In this document: positions 41,927 through 50,239 of the stretch, piece by piece
Layout of the letters: the number at the start of each line of letters is the position of its first letter
How positions within the stretch are numbered: position 1 is the first letter of the stretch
Assembly (NCBI GenBank): GCA_964497615.1
Contig: CAZCEC010000037.1
Span: forward strand, 1-57,884
From: CAZCEC01 sp964497615
GTDB lineage: Bacteria > Chloroflexota > Anaerolineae > Anaerolineales > UBA6663
DNA length: 57,884 bases
Reading direction: 5' to 3'
Program-made: the position numbers and the translations under genes
Notes under the pieces: model-generated
Databases searched by the model: none
Told to the model about the DNA's origin: nothing
The model's input: the letters and a program-made list of their open reading frames with translations, nothing else

Positions 41927-43348
41927 ATGAAGAAACTACGCATCATTCCCCTGGGCGGCCTGGGGGAAATCGGCAAGAACATGACCGTTCTTGAGTATGG
42001 CCGCGACATGATCATTGTGGATTGCGGGGTGACTTTCCCCGACAGCGACGAGCCGGGCGACGAGTTGATCCTGCCTCGGTTTGACTACGTGATCCAAAAC
42101 CAGGACCGGCTGCGCGGCGTCGTGCTGACGCATGGACACATGGACCACATTGGCGGCCTGCCGTACCTGCTCAAGCAAGTGAAGACGCACGTCTACGGCA
42201 CGGCGCTGACGGTGGGCATGGTCAAGCGCCAGGCGCGCGAAGCCGGCACGCTCAAGCAGGCCGAGTTCCACGTGCTGGACGACAAGGGCATGGTGCAGTT
42301 GGGCGCGTTCAAGGTGAGCGCGTTCCCGGTGGCGCACTCGATCCCCGGCGCGGTGGGGCTGGTAATCGACACGCCCGTGGGGGCGGTGGTGCACACCGGC
42401 GACTACAAGCTGGACGAGACCCCGGCTGGAGGCCGCACGACAGACCTGGCGCGGCTGCGCAAGCTGACGCACCGGGGCGTGCTGGCCCTGTTGGCCGACA
42501 GCACCAACGCCGACAAGCCCGGCCGCACGCCGACCGAGAAGCTGGTGGCGGACGAGATGGACCGGCTGTTCGCCGAGGCGCGGCACGGGCGCATCATCAT
42601 CGCCACGTTCGCGTCGTTGCTGGCGCGCATCCAGGAGGTCATCCGGCTGGCCAAGAAGCACGGCCGCAAGGTGGCGCTGACCGGCCGCAGCCTGCAAGAA
42701 AACGTGGAGCTGGCCCGCGAGCTGGGCTATCTGAAGATCCCCGATGGCCTGCTGGTGGAGGCCGATGCCGGCGTGCCCGACCAGAAGCTGGTGATCCTGG
42801 CGACGGGGGTGCAGGGCGAGCCGCGCTCGGCGCTGAACCGCATGGCGCAGGGCGAGCACCGGCAGGTGCGCGTCAAGAAGAACGACACCATCATCGTCTC
42901 GGGCGGCACCATCCCCGGCAACGAGAACGAAGTGGGCCGGATGCTCAACAAGCTGTTTGAGCAGGGCGCGAACGTGATCTACGGCCATCTGGCGCGGGTG
43001 CACGTCTCCGGGCACGGCAGCCGCGACGAGATGCTGGCGATGTTGAAGACGGTGAAGCCCAAGTTCCTGCTGCCGGTGCACGGCGAGACGCGCCACCAGC
43101 ACCTGCACGCCCGCCTGGCGGCGACCGCCGGAGTGGGGGCCGACCGGGTGTTCATCTTGAACAACGGGGCGGTGTGGGCCACCGACGGCCAGAAGGCGTG
43201 GGCCGAGAAGCCCCTGGCGGCGGGCGCGCAGCGCACCGAGCGGGCCGAGGAGCGGCGGCGCGAGCCCGCGCAGCGGCGGCCCATGCGGTCGCCACAACAG
43301 CGGCGGGCACCGCAGCCGCAGCGCGCGCCCAGCTACGCACAGGCGTAA
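41927..43348 (+). CDS. rnj: Ribonuclease J, short form
   Basis: A 473-residue metallo-beta-lactamase/beta-CASP nuclease for mRNA decay and rRNA processing. Motifs: MKKLRIIPLGGLGEIGKNMTV-type start, VLTHGHMDHIGGLPYL (HxHxDH metal site), HSIPGAVGLVI, HTGDYKLDETP, ADSTNADKPGRT, VIYGHLARVHVSGHGSRDEM and LLPVHGETRHQHLHA. Typical RNase J has about 550 residues with a C-terminal domain. Here that is replaced by a basic, Arg/Gln/Pro-rich disordered tail of about 40 residues. The ATG at 41927 matches the family start. A terminator follows 24 bases after the stop. Confidence 0.93.
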   Translation: MKKLRIIPLGGLGEIGKNMTVLEYGRDMIIVDCGVTFPDSDEPGDELILPRFDYVIQNQDRLRGVVLTHGHMDHIGGLPYLLKQVKTHVYGTALTVGMVKRQAREAGTLKQAEFHVLDDKGMVQLGAFKVSAFPVAHSIPGAVGLVIDTPVGAVVHTGDYKLDETPAGGRTTDLARLRKLTHRGVLALLADSTNADKPGRTPTEKLVADEMDRLFAEARHGRIIIATFASLLARIQEVIRLAKKHGRKVALTGRSLQENVELARELGYLKIPDGLLVEADAGVPDQKLVILATGVQGEPRSALNRMAQGEHRQVRVKKNDTIIVSGGTIPGNENEVGRMLNKLFEQGANVIYGHLARVHVSGHGSRDEMLAMLKTVKPKFLLPVHGETRHQHLHARLAATAGVGADRVFILNNGAVWATDGQKAWAEKPLAAGAQRTERAEERRREPAQRRPMRSPQQRRAPQPQRAPSYAQA

Positions 43349-43372
43349 CGCCTCAATCGAGCATGAAAAGCG

Positions 43373-43403
43373 AGACGCCCGGGAGACCGGGCGTCTTGGA
43401 TTC
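43373..43403 (+). terminator. Intrinsic terminator after RNase J
   Basis: AGACGCCCGG and CCGGGCGTCT (43373-43382, 43387-43396) form a perfect 10-bp stem closed by a GAGA loop, then TTGGATT. It can act in both directions. Confidence 0.75.
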
Positions 43404-43405
43404 CG

Positions 43406-43549
43406 CTAGACATCATTAACGCGGACGTGGACGGCGTGGGTTTCGTAGATATGGCCCGTGAAGACGCCGCGGGCGGGGTCCACCGCGAGCCAGCCCTGCC
43501 CAGCCAGATGCACATCCGCCAACTTGACGCGGACGGGGGGCTGAATTAC
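43406..43549 (-). other. Possible small gene or gene remnant
   Basis: A minus-strand frame with protein-like composition reads VRVKLADVHLAGQGWLAVDP, then GVFTGHIYETH and ends VRVNDV before a TAG at 43406. No ATG/GTG with a ribosome binding site is obvious; a TTG near 43522 is possible. It may be a short hypothetical protein or the tail of a lost gene. Confidence 0.25.
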
Positions 43550-43615
43550 GCTTCCGGCTGGCGGCGGGCGACAGCACGCCTTTTTTCTTTGCGAAGCGAC
43601 AGCAGGATGGTGACA

Positions 43616-44410
43616 ATGGCCGGCAAGCAGAGCTTGCGTTTGGCATACAGCACAATCAACTGGGGCACGCGGCCCGACCTGCGGACGATGTTTGAGGAGA
43701 TCGCGGCGGCGGGGTGGCAGGCGGTGGAGCTATTCGACCACTCGCTGGACTGGCTGGGGACGCCGGAGCACCTGGGGCGGGCGCTGGGCGGGCTCGCAGT
43801 CGCCACGGCGTTTGGCGTAGTGGAAGTGCCGACGAGCGCCGAGCAGCAAGTCATCCACAAGCGGCGGATGGAATACGCGGCGGGGATGGGAGCGGAGATG
43901 TATGGGCTGGTGGGCGGCGGGCGGCCCCGGATGCGGCCGCCGACGGGGGACGAGTATCGCCAACTGGCGCGGGCGTGTGAGGAGCTGGCGGTGTTTGGCG
44001 CCGATCACGGCATCGGCCTCGCCTATCATCCGCACACCGGCTGCACGGTCGAGACCGAAGCCGAGATCGATATCCTGATGAACGAGACGGAGAAGACCCG
44101 GCTGTGCCTGGACGCGTCGCACATCGGGTTGGTGGGCGAGGACCCGCTGGCGCACCTGCGCAAGTACCGCGCGCGGACGGGGTACATCCACTTGAAGGAT
44201 TGGGCGGTGGGCAAGTTCGTGGAGATGGGGCAGGGGACCATCGGGCTGGACTTCGCCGCGATCCTGGGCGACCTGGAGGCGCAGCGATTTGGCGGCTGGG
44301 TGGTGGTGGAGCAGAGCCGCAGCGACGGCCCGCCGGCCGAGAGCGCGCAAGCCAACGCGGACTTTGTGCGGGGGCTGGGCTACGCGCTGGAACTGCCTGA
44401 GGCGGCATGA
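43616..44410 (+). CDS. Sugar phosphate isomerase/epimerase-like TIM barrel, first copy
   Basis: A 264-residue xylose-isomerase-like TIM barrel of the IolE/IolI type. Its metal-site landmarks are VELFDHSLDW, GLAYHPHTGC (His), LCLDASHIGL (Asp, His), GYIHLKDWAVG (His, Lys, Asp) and VVVEQSRSDG (Glu near the end). These enzymes isomerise or dehydrate keto-polyols. ATG 43616 has AGG about ten bases upstream; a GTG two codons earlier is possible. It is the first gene of a tightly overlapping operon with oxidoreductases, and its stop overlaps the next ATG (ATGA). Confidence 0.87.
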   Translation: MAGKQSLRLAYSTINWGTRPDLRTMFEEIAAAGWQAVELFDHSLDWLGTPEHLGRALGGLAVATAFGVVEVPTSAEQQVIHKRRMEYAAGMGAEMYGLVGGGRPRMRPPTGDEYRQLARACEELAVFGADHGIGLAYHPHTGCTVETEAEIDILMNETEKTRLCLDASHIGLVGEDPLAHLRKYRARTGYIHLKDWAVGKFVEMGQGTIGLDFAAILGDLEAQRFGGWVVVEQSRSDGPPAESAQANADFVRGLGYALELPEAA

Positions 44411-45528
44411 GCCTGAGGCTGGGTCTGGTGGGCTGCGGGGTGATGGGCAGGCGGCACATCCTGGGGATGGGCCGGCTGAAGGCCATCGGGCGGCTGGGGT
44501 TTGACCTGGCAGCGGTGTGCGATGTGCTGCCGGTGAATGCTGCCCAGGCCGCTGAGGCGGCGGAGACGGTGCTGGGGCGCAAGCCAACCGCATTCACCGG
44601 CCTGGATGAGATGCTCCGCGACGGCCGGGTGGAGGCGCTGTTGGTGACGACCACGCCGGAGACGCACGCGGCGGTGGCGCTGAGGGCCTTCGCGGCGGGC
44701 GTGGACGTGATGGTGGAGAAGCCCATCGCGCTGACGGTGGCGGACGGGCGGCGGATGGTCGCGGCGGCGCGGAGGGCGGGGCGCACCCTGGCGGTGGCCG
44801 AAAACTATCGGCGCGACCCCATGAACCGGCTGGGCAAGGCGCTGGTGGATGCGGGCGCGGTGGGGCGGCCCTACCTGGCGGTGCAGATGTCGTCGGGCAG
44901 CGGGGAGTTCGTCATCCTGACGCCGTGGCGCCACCGGCGCGACCGGGGCGGCATCATGCTCGACATGGGCGTGCACTACACCGACATCCTGGAATACTAC
45001 CTGGGGCCGATTGAGACCGTGGCGGGGATGAGCGCGGTAGTGGACGCGGTGAGGCTGGACGCGCAGGGCCAGGCGCACCCGGCGGACGCGGAAGACCTGA
45101 CGGTGGGGGTGATGCGGTTCCGCAATGGCGCGCTTGGGAACTGGATGCTGAACCTGGCGGGGCGGGGCGAGGCCGCCTATGCGCGGCTGATCCACGGCAC
45201 GGGCGGGTCGCTCTCGATACCGGGCGACCGGTCGGGCAAGTGTGTGAGCGTGGTGCAGCGGCGTGAGGGGCGGGACGTGCCTGTTGCGCAAGCCGACCTG
45301 CTGGCGCTGGCCCCCGACTTCTGCCTGGACCCGATCACGGCGGCGCTGTTTGGGGGCGAGCGCCTGACGATTGAGCAGGCTGACTTTGTGGACGCGATTG
45401 CGACCGGGCGCGACCCGGAGGTCACGGGCGAGCATGGACTGCGCTCAGTGGCGGTGATTGCGGCGCTGGTGACTGCGGAACGTGAGGGGCGGATGCTGAA
45501 CGTTGAGGAGATCATGGCCAATGACTGA
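44407..45528 (+). CDS. Gfo/Idh/MocA-family NAD(P)-dependent oxidoreductase
   Basis: A 373-residue dehydrogenase. LGLVGCGVMGRRHILGM is the Rossmann loop, DVMVEKPIAL the conserved EKP with catalytic Lys, and GGIMLDMGVHYTDILEYY the substrate/active-site helix with Asp and His. Family members oxidise sugars, inositol or amino sugars. Placed between two TIM-barrel isomerases, it probably oxidises a ring hydroxyl of a sugar or polyol. Starts by ATGA overlap and ends eight bases inside the next gene. Confidence 0.92.
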   Translation: MSLRLGLVGCGVMGRRHILGMGRLKAIGRLGFDLAAVCDVLPVNAAQAAEAAETVLGRKPTAFTGLDEMLRDGRVEALLVTTTPETHAAVALRAFAAGVDVMVEKPIALTVADGRRMVAAARRAGRTLAVAENYRRDPMNRLGKALVDAGAVGRPYLAVQMSSGSGEFVILTPWRHRRDRGGIMLDMGVHYTDILEYYLGPIETVAGMSAVVDAVRLDAQGQAHPADAEDLTVGVMRFRNGALGNWMLNLAGRGEAAYARLIHGTGGSLSIPGDRSGKCVSVVQRREGRDVPVAQADLLALAPDFCLDPITAALFGGERLTIEQADFVDAIATGRDPEVTGEHGLRSVAVIAALVTAEREGRMLNVEEIMAND

Positions 45529-46459
45529 CTGGTCGAGCGTGATGGATTTCGGGGTGGTGCACCCGCTGATTTACCTGGAGTGCCGAGGCGGGGAGGGGCC
45601 GATCCTGGAAACGCTGCCCGCCATCGTCAATGACGCCGACTTTGGGGCGGTGGAGATCGCGCCGATCAAGGACCCGGCGGTGCGGCAGCGGGCGAAGGCG
45701 CTGCTGGCACAGTCGCAGTTGCAGGTGGTGTACTTGCCGGTGCTGCCCATCCTGCTGGAGAAGTTGGAGCCGGGCAGCGCGGACGCCGAACTGCGGCGGC
45801 GCGCGCTGGACCGGATCAAAGTGCTGCTGGACGAAGCCATTGACCTGAACTGCGCGCTGGCGATGGTGCAGGGGCCGCTGGACCCCGGGCCGGCGGCGCG
45901 CACGGCGACGACCGAACGGCTGGTGGAGGACTTGCAGGCGCTGTGCGATTATGCGGCGGCGCAATCACGCTGGCGGCTACTACACCTGACCTTCGAGAAC
46001 TTCGACCGCGAGGTGGAGAAGAAGCGGCTGATCGGCCCGACGAGCGAGGCGGCGAGGCTGGCGCGGGCGGTGGACCGGCCGAACTTTGGCCTGACCGTGG
46101 ACCTGAGCCACCTGCCGCTGTTGAGAGAGACCTCGGCCGAGGCGCTGGGGGCAGCGGCGCCATATCTCATCCATGCCCACATCGGCAACTGCGTGGTGGA
46201 TCATCCCGAGTCGCCGCTGTACGGCGACTTCCACCCGCGCTTCGGGCACCCGCAGGGGCGCAACGATCTGCCGGAGGTGATGGAGTATCTGCGGCAGTTG
46301 GACGCGGTGGGCTTTTGGAACAACGCGCGGCAGCGGCTAGGGACTACGCCCATCCTGTCCATGGAACTGCGCACGATACCGGGCGAGGAGAACCCGGAAG
46401 CGGTGCTGGCGAACGGCAAGCGGACCTTCCGGCGGGCGTGGGCGGCGGTGCGCGGATGA
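45521..46459 (+). CDS. Sugar phosphate isomerase/epimerase-like TIM barrel, second copy
   Basis: A 312-residue xylose-isomerase-like protein: MDFGVVHPLIYLECRGGEGP at the start, VEIAPIKDPAVRQRAK, LHLTFENFDREVEKKR with the metal Glu, FGLTVDLSHLPLL with Asp/His, YLIHAHIGNCVV with His and LSMELRTIPGEENPE with the last Glu. It is not closely similar to the first TIM barrel of the operon, so the two probably catalyse different steps. ATG 45521 is preceded by GAGGAG; ATG 45542 is an alternative. Its stop overlaps the dehydrogenase start by ATGA. Confidence 0.85.
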   Translation: MTDWSSVMDFGVVHPLIYLECRGGEGPILETLPAIVNDADFGAVEIAPIKDPAVRQRAKALLAQSQLQVVYLPVLPILLEKLEPGSADAELRRRALDRIKVLLDEAIDLNCALAMVQGPLDPGPAARTATTERLVEDLQALCDYAAAQSRWRLLHLTFENFDREVEKKRLIGPTSEAARLARAVDRPNFGLTVDLSHLPLLRETSAEALGAAAPYLIHAHIGNCVVDHPESPLYGDFHPRFGHPQGRNDLPEVMEYLRQLDAVGFWNNARQRLGTTPILSMELRTIPGEENPEAVLANGKRTFRRAWAAVRG

Positions 46460-47511
46460 TCACGATCGCGGTGTGGGACAACATCGGCAATGTGCTGTTG
46501 GGGGTGCGGCTGCCGGGCATGGCCGATAACCCCTGGCGGGCGCGGCTGACGCAGGACGACCCCCTGGCGCTGGAGGCCGCGCCAACATTCGAGGCGTTGT
46601 TCGCGGGCCGCGAGGTGCGGCTGCATGAGGTGAAGACGCTGGCTGAACTGGAGGCCGTCATCGGGGAGGCTGACTACCTGGTGGTGCACAAAGAACAGGT
46701 GCCGCCGGAGGTGCTGGCGCTGGGGCGCAAGCTGCGGTTGGTGCAGCATCTGGGGCTGGACTATCGCGGCGTGCCGGTGGAGACGGCGCGGGCCATGGGG
46801 GTGCGCGTGTGCGCGACGCCCCTGTGCAACTATCTGGCCGTGGCCGAACACGCCTGGGCGCTGCTGCTGAACCACTCCAAGCAGATGCGGGCCCAGCGGC
46901 AGCAGATGGACCAGCGCCAGTACGTGGAGCGCGGCTGGGGGGCGACGGTGCCGGGGGTGCGGCTGCTGCAAGGGCAGGTGCTGGGATTGGTGGGGTTTGG
47001 CGAGATCGCGCGGCCGATGGCGCGCTATGCGGCCGCCTTCGGGATGCAGACGTTGTATTGGGACCGGGTGCGGTTCCCGAAGCTGGAGGTGGAATACGGC
47101 GTGGTTTACGCCGAGTGGGAGGACTTATTCCGGCGGGCGGACGCGGTGAGCGTGCACGTGCCCATCACTCCGCAGACCGTGCACATGATCGGCGCGCGGG
47201 AGATCGGCTGGATGAAGCCCTCGGCATTCTTCATCAACACGGCGCGCGGCAAGCTGGTGGACCAGGCGGCATTGGTGGCGGCGCTGCGGGCGCGGCGGCT
47301 GGGCGGCGCGGGGCTGGATGTGATGGAGACGGAACCGCTGCCGGTGGACGATCCGCTGCACGCATTGAACGAGGACCCCAGCGCCAATGTGACCCTGACC
47401 TCGCACGCGGCGTGGCAGGGGCCGTGGACGTGGGTGCGCGACTCGCTCAACATCTGGCACAACGTGCTGGCCGATCTGCGCGGCGAGCCGCTGCGGTACG
47501 AGGTGGTGTGA
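46456..47511 (+). CDS. D-isomer-specific 2-hydroxyacid dehydrogenase
   Basis: A 351-residue NAD-dependent dehydrogenase of the phosphoglycerate/glycerate type. The C-terminal NAD domain has LGLVGFGEIARPMARYAAAFG and WDRVRFPK. The catalytic triad is visible: Arg in INTARGKLVDQAAL, Glu in METEPLPVDDP and His in TLTSHAAWQGPW. It could reduce or oxidise a 2-hydroxy acid formed late in the pathway. The ATG at 46456 overlaps the previous stop by four bases, and its stop overlaps the next GTG. Confidence 0.92.
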   Translation: MITIAVWDNIGNVLLGVRLPGMADNPWRARLTQDDPLALEAAPTFEALFAGREVRLHEVKTLAELEAVIGEADYLVVHKEQVPPEVLALGRKLRLVQHLGLDYRGVPVETARAMGVRVCATPLCNYLAVAEHAWALLLNHSKQMRAQRQQMDQRQYVERGWGATVPGVRLLQGQVLGLVGFGEIARPMARYAAAFGMQTLYWDRVRFPKLEVEYGVVYAEWEDLFRRADAVSVHVPITPQTVHMIGAREIGWMKPSAFFINTARGKLVDQAALVAALRARRLGGAGLDVMETEPLPVDDPLHALNEDPSANVTLTSHAAWQGPWTWVRDSLNIWHNVLADLRGEPLRYEVV

Positions 47512-48557
47512 GCGCGCGGCGGGTGCGGTTCGGGTACTGTGCGCCGATCTTCGCGCAGCCGGGGGGGATGCTGTTCCGCACGCCCAATCTGCCCAGGCTG
47601 GACGGCCCGGCGGCGGTGCGGGCGGCGGTGGAGGCGGAAGCGCTGGGCTTTGACAGCCTGTGGGTGGCCGACCACCTGATGCTGGGGCAGGACGAAGCGA
47701 TCCTGGAGGGGTGGACGACCCTGGCGGCGATGGCGGGCGCGACGGAGCGGGCGAAGCTGGGCCTCATCCACCAGGCGCACTTCTTCCGGCACCCGGCGGT
47801 GGCGGCCAAGATGATGGCAACCCTGGATCACCTGTCGGGCGGGCGGTTCATCTTCTTTGCGGACACGGGCACGCGCGCCGCGGAACACTGGGCGTACGGC
47901 CTGCGCTATCCGCCGGTGATCGCCGACCGGATGCCCGACTTCCTGGAAGGGCTGGACTTGATCCAGAAGTTGTGGCGAACGAGCGCCGCCGCGCCGTTGA
48001 CGTTCGTGGGGCAGCACTATCAGGTGACGGGCGCGGTGTGCGCCCCGCCGCCTTTCACCCAGCCGCACCCGCCCATCTGGTTTGGCGAGGCGCACCCGCT
48101 GACGTTGCAGGCTTGCGCACGGCTGGGGCAGGGATGGAACAGCGCGCCGGTGGGGCTGGTGGAACTCACGCGGCGGCTGCGTGAATTACGGGCGGCGTGC
48201 GAGGCGGCGGGCCGGCCGTTCGACGAGCTTGAGATCAGCTATGAGACTCAGGTGCTGATTGCGCCGAGCCGCGCGGCGGTGCGGGAGCGGCTGCGCGCTA
48301 TGCTGACGTTGACGCCGCCCGGGGTTGCGACCCCGGACGACGAGGATTTGCGCGCGTTCGTGCGCGGGGCGAGCGATGCGTACCCGCGCTACCTGACGAA
48401 GGCCTGGCTGGTGGGCGACCCGGCCGAGGTCGCGGCACAGGTGCGGGCGTATGCCGCGGCGGGGGTGCACCACTTTCTGTTGTGGTTCATGGACGCGCCG
48501 GAAGCGGACGGGATGAGGTTGTTTATGGAGAAAGTTGCGGGTCAGTTCAGTGGGTAA
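47508..48557 (+). CDS. Luciferase-like flavin-dependent monooxygenase
   Basis: A 349-residue LLM-class protein (bacterial luciferase/F420 reductase fold). VRFGYCAPIFAQPGG, EAEALGFDSLWVADHLML, LGLIHQAHFFRHPAVAAKMMATLDHLSGGR and YLTKAWLVGDPAEVAAQVRAY are typical. It needs reduced FMN or F420. It starts with GTG overlapping the dehydrogenase stop (GTGA), with GAGGT just upstream. Within a sugar-acid operon it may oxidise or cleave an intermediate; the substrate is unknown. It is followed by 144 bases of repeat-like DNA. Confidence 0.9.
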   Translation: MSARRVRFGYCAPIFAQPGGMLFRTPNLPRLDGPAAVRAAVEAEALGFDSLWVADHLMLGQDEAILEGWTTLAAMAGATERAKLGLIHQAHFFRHPAVAAKMMATLDHLSGGRFIFFADTGTRAAEHWAYGLRYPPVIADRMPDFLEGLDLIQKLWRTSAAAPLTFVGQHYQVTGAVCAPPPFTQPHPPIWFGEAHPLTLQACARLGQGWNSAPVGLVELTRRLRELRAACEAAGRPFDELEISYETQVLIAPSRAAVRERLRAMLTLTPPGVATPDDEDLRAFVRGASDAYPRYLTKAWLVGDPAEVAAQVRAYAAAGVHHFLLWFMDAPEADGMRLFMEKVAGQFSG

Positions 48558-48574
48558 CAACGATCTGCGCGAAG

Positions 48575-48680
48575 GGCTTCGGCGATATGTTTCGCGCGCG
48601 GAAACGGCTTTTGGCCCAAGCCGCTCGCCTCGCGCTCAACATGACAGTGACTCTCGTGGGTCTTCAATGATCTCAATGGC
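48575..48680. repeat. Degenerate dispersed repeat
   Basis: On the minus strand GTCATGTTGAGCGCGAGGCG, then GCGCGAAACATATCG, resembles the common bacterial interspersed sequence TGTCATGTTGAGCGnAGCGAAACAT. It separates the monooxygenase from the SDR gene. Confidence 0.45.
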
Positions 48681-48701
48681 ACTACATCAGAGGAGTAGGC
48701 T

Positions 48702-49499
48702 TTGAACACAATCACCGCAGAGTCGGTAGGCCGGCTGTTTCGGCTGGATGGGAAGGCGGCGCTGGTGCCGGGGGGGTATGGCGGCATTGGCGAGGCGGTG
48801 TGCTGGGGGCTGGCGGCGGCCGGGGCGCGGGTGACGGTGGCGGGGCGCGACGCGGCGCGGACGGAGGCGCTGGCCGAGGCGCTGCGGCAGGCGGGGCACG
48901 CGGCCCACGGCATCGCCTTTGATGCCAACTCGGTTGCGGACATCCTCCGGATGGTGGACGAGGCCGGGGCGCGTTTCGGGCGGCTGGATATCCTGGTGAA
49001 CTGCGTGGGGCTGAACCGTGAGCAGCAGTTGCTGGACGTGACGGAAGACAAGTTCGACGAGGTGTATACCGGTAACTTGAAGTCGGCGCTGTTCATGTCG
49101 CAGCGGGCGGCCAAGCGCATGATCGAGCGAGGGGAGGGGGGCAAGCACGTGCACCTGGGGTCGGTGCGCACCCTGCTGGGGCTGCGCGGGCGCGGGTACA
49201 CGGCCTACACGGCGGCCAAGGGCGGGCTGGGGACGATGGTCAAGCAGTTGGCGGCGGAACTGGCCCCGCACAAGATCAACGTCAACATGGTTGCGCCGAC
49301 GTTTGTGCGGACGGCGATGATCGCCCACATGCTGAGGGACGAGGCGTTCTACAAGACCCTGACGGCCCGCATCCCGCTGGGGCGCGTGGCCGAGCCGGAG
49401 GAGGTGATGCAGGCGGTGCTGTTCTTCGCCGCGCCGGCCTCGGACTTCGTCACTGGGCAAATCCTGTATTTGGACGGGGGCATCACGGCGACGCAGTGA
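48702..49499 (+). CDS. Short-chain dehydrogenase/reductase
   Basis: A 265-residue SDR. Cofactor loop GGYGGIGEAVCWG (Pro replaces the usual Thr of TGxxxGxG), LDILVNCVGLN (NxxG-type), catalytic Ser in HLGSVRTLLG, YTAYTAAKGG (YxxxK) and the C-terminal VTGQILYLDGGITAT. It resembles gluconate 5-dehydrogenase-like enzymes and fits the sugar-oxidation operon. It starts with TTG at 48702, supported by AGGAG six bases upstream. It is immediately followed (GTGA overlap) by a broken hemN-like gene. Confidence 0.92.
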   Translation: MNTITAESVGRLFRLDGKAALVPGGYGGIGEAVCWGLAAAGARVTVAGRDAARTEALAEALRQAGHAAHGIAFDANSVADILRMVDEAGARFGRLDILVNCVGLNREQQLLDVTEDKFDEVYTGNLKSALFMSQRAAKRMIERGEGGKHVHLGSVRTLLGLRGRGYTAYTAAKGGLGTMVKQLAAELAPHKINVNMVAPTFVRTAMIAHMLRDEAFYKTLTARIPLGRVAEPEEVMQAVLFFAAPASDFVTGQILYLDGGITATQ

Positions 49500-49555
49500 G
49501 CACCGAGCCGGTTAGCCTGTACTTGCACGTTCCTTTCTGTAAGGTCGCCGGATGA
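49496..49555 (+). pseudogene. 5' fragment of a HemN-like radical SAM gene
   Basis: GTG overlapping the SDR stop begins the frame MSTEPVSLYLHVPFCKVAG and then stops. LYLHVPFC is the start of the HemN/coproporphyrinogen dehydrogenase-like family (LYLHIPFCxxxCxYC). The remaining cysteines and about 350 residues are missing. The break falls at about 49541-49550, where the sequence changes to the fragment below. Confidence 0.65.
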
Positions 49556-49664
49556 GCACATAGCGCGATTGCCGCCGGCCAAGCCTGTCTTGTCGCCGCA
49601 AAGGCTGGCGGACGAGCTTATGCGCGTGATCGCCAAAATCAATGGCGAGCAGGAAGACGGCTAG
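49551..49664 (+). pseudogene. 3' fragment of an unidentified gene
   Basis: A frame without its own start reads DEHIARLPPAKPVLSPQRLA and ends KINGEQEDG before TAG. It looks like the C-terminus of a protein joined to the hemN fragment, and a strong terminator follows 52 bases later. Identity unknown. Confidence 0.4.
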
Positions 49665-49715
49665 CCAACGAGCTTGCTGCGAACCGTGCTCTCCGGTTAG
49701 CTCTGTTGCCGACTA

Positions 49716-49750
49716 GCCGCCGACTTCTAGGGTGAAGTCGGCGGCTTTGT
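49716..49750 (+). terminator. Intrinsic terminator
   Basis: GCCGCCGACTTC and GAAGTCGGCGGC (49716-49727, 49734-49745), a perfect 12-bp stem with a six-base loop, then TTTGT. Confidence 0.75.
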
Positions 49751-49773
49751 GATGTCTACTGTCAGTATCCAAT

Positions 49774-50107
49774 GCGCCGCTCTTGCGGCGCCCGCGTCAG
49801 GATGGCTGACGCACTCAACCGTTGTGCCTGCATGGCACCCCGTACGCTTCCTCGGAGTAGTGTAGTTCACCACAATTACCTTGGGAAGGAGGTGATCGGG
49901 ACACGATGCTGACCACGGCACACCCGGCGACCGTGGTCAGTGCCACAAGCCGGGCTCACCCGCCACAGTGCGGCGACCCTCGTGGCAGGGTGGGAGCTCG
50001 ATCAGAGGGACTCGGCATGACCGAGCGCCGTTTTCGTCGGGTCTATTCGCCCGGCGGCGAAACCTCAACTGACAATTCAAGCACGGCGGCCGCGCTAATG
50101 CGCGGCC
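49774..50107 (+). other. Structured non-coding stretch, possible RNA
   Basis: Perfect hairpins at 49774-49791 (GCGCCGC/GCGGCGC), 49909-49940 (CTGACCACGG/CCGTGGTCAG) and 50088-50107 (GGCCGCGC/GCGCGGCC) lie close together, with smaller ones between. AAGGAGGTGATC near 49886 is a perfect anti-anti-Shine-Dalgarno but is 13 bases from the nearest ATG (49906); that 71-codon frame is not protein-like. No known riboswitch consensus matches. I see no convincing gene from 49665 to 50239. Confidence 0.4.
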
Positions 50108-50239
50108 CATGGGAAAGGTAACGGGGCAGCAGGCTCCGGTGCCCGATGGCCGCGCTGCGCCCGGTCGCCGGCAGGCGCGTTAGAGCGATGGGATGGGCCT
50201 GATTGGTCCAGAATTCCGAGCGGGACCTTCCCCACCAAC

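Noticed and set aside
49900..50110. Cyclic di-GMP or cobalamin riboswitch
   Set aside because: Some local resemblance (GCACA, GCCAC), but the conserved GCAAAC/GCAAAG or B12-box bases are missing.
49906..50121. 71-codon gene after the perfect Shine-Dalgarno
   Set aside because: Spacing to the ATG is 13 bases, composition is not protein-like, and it runs through several hairpins.
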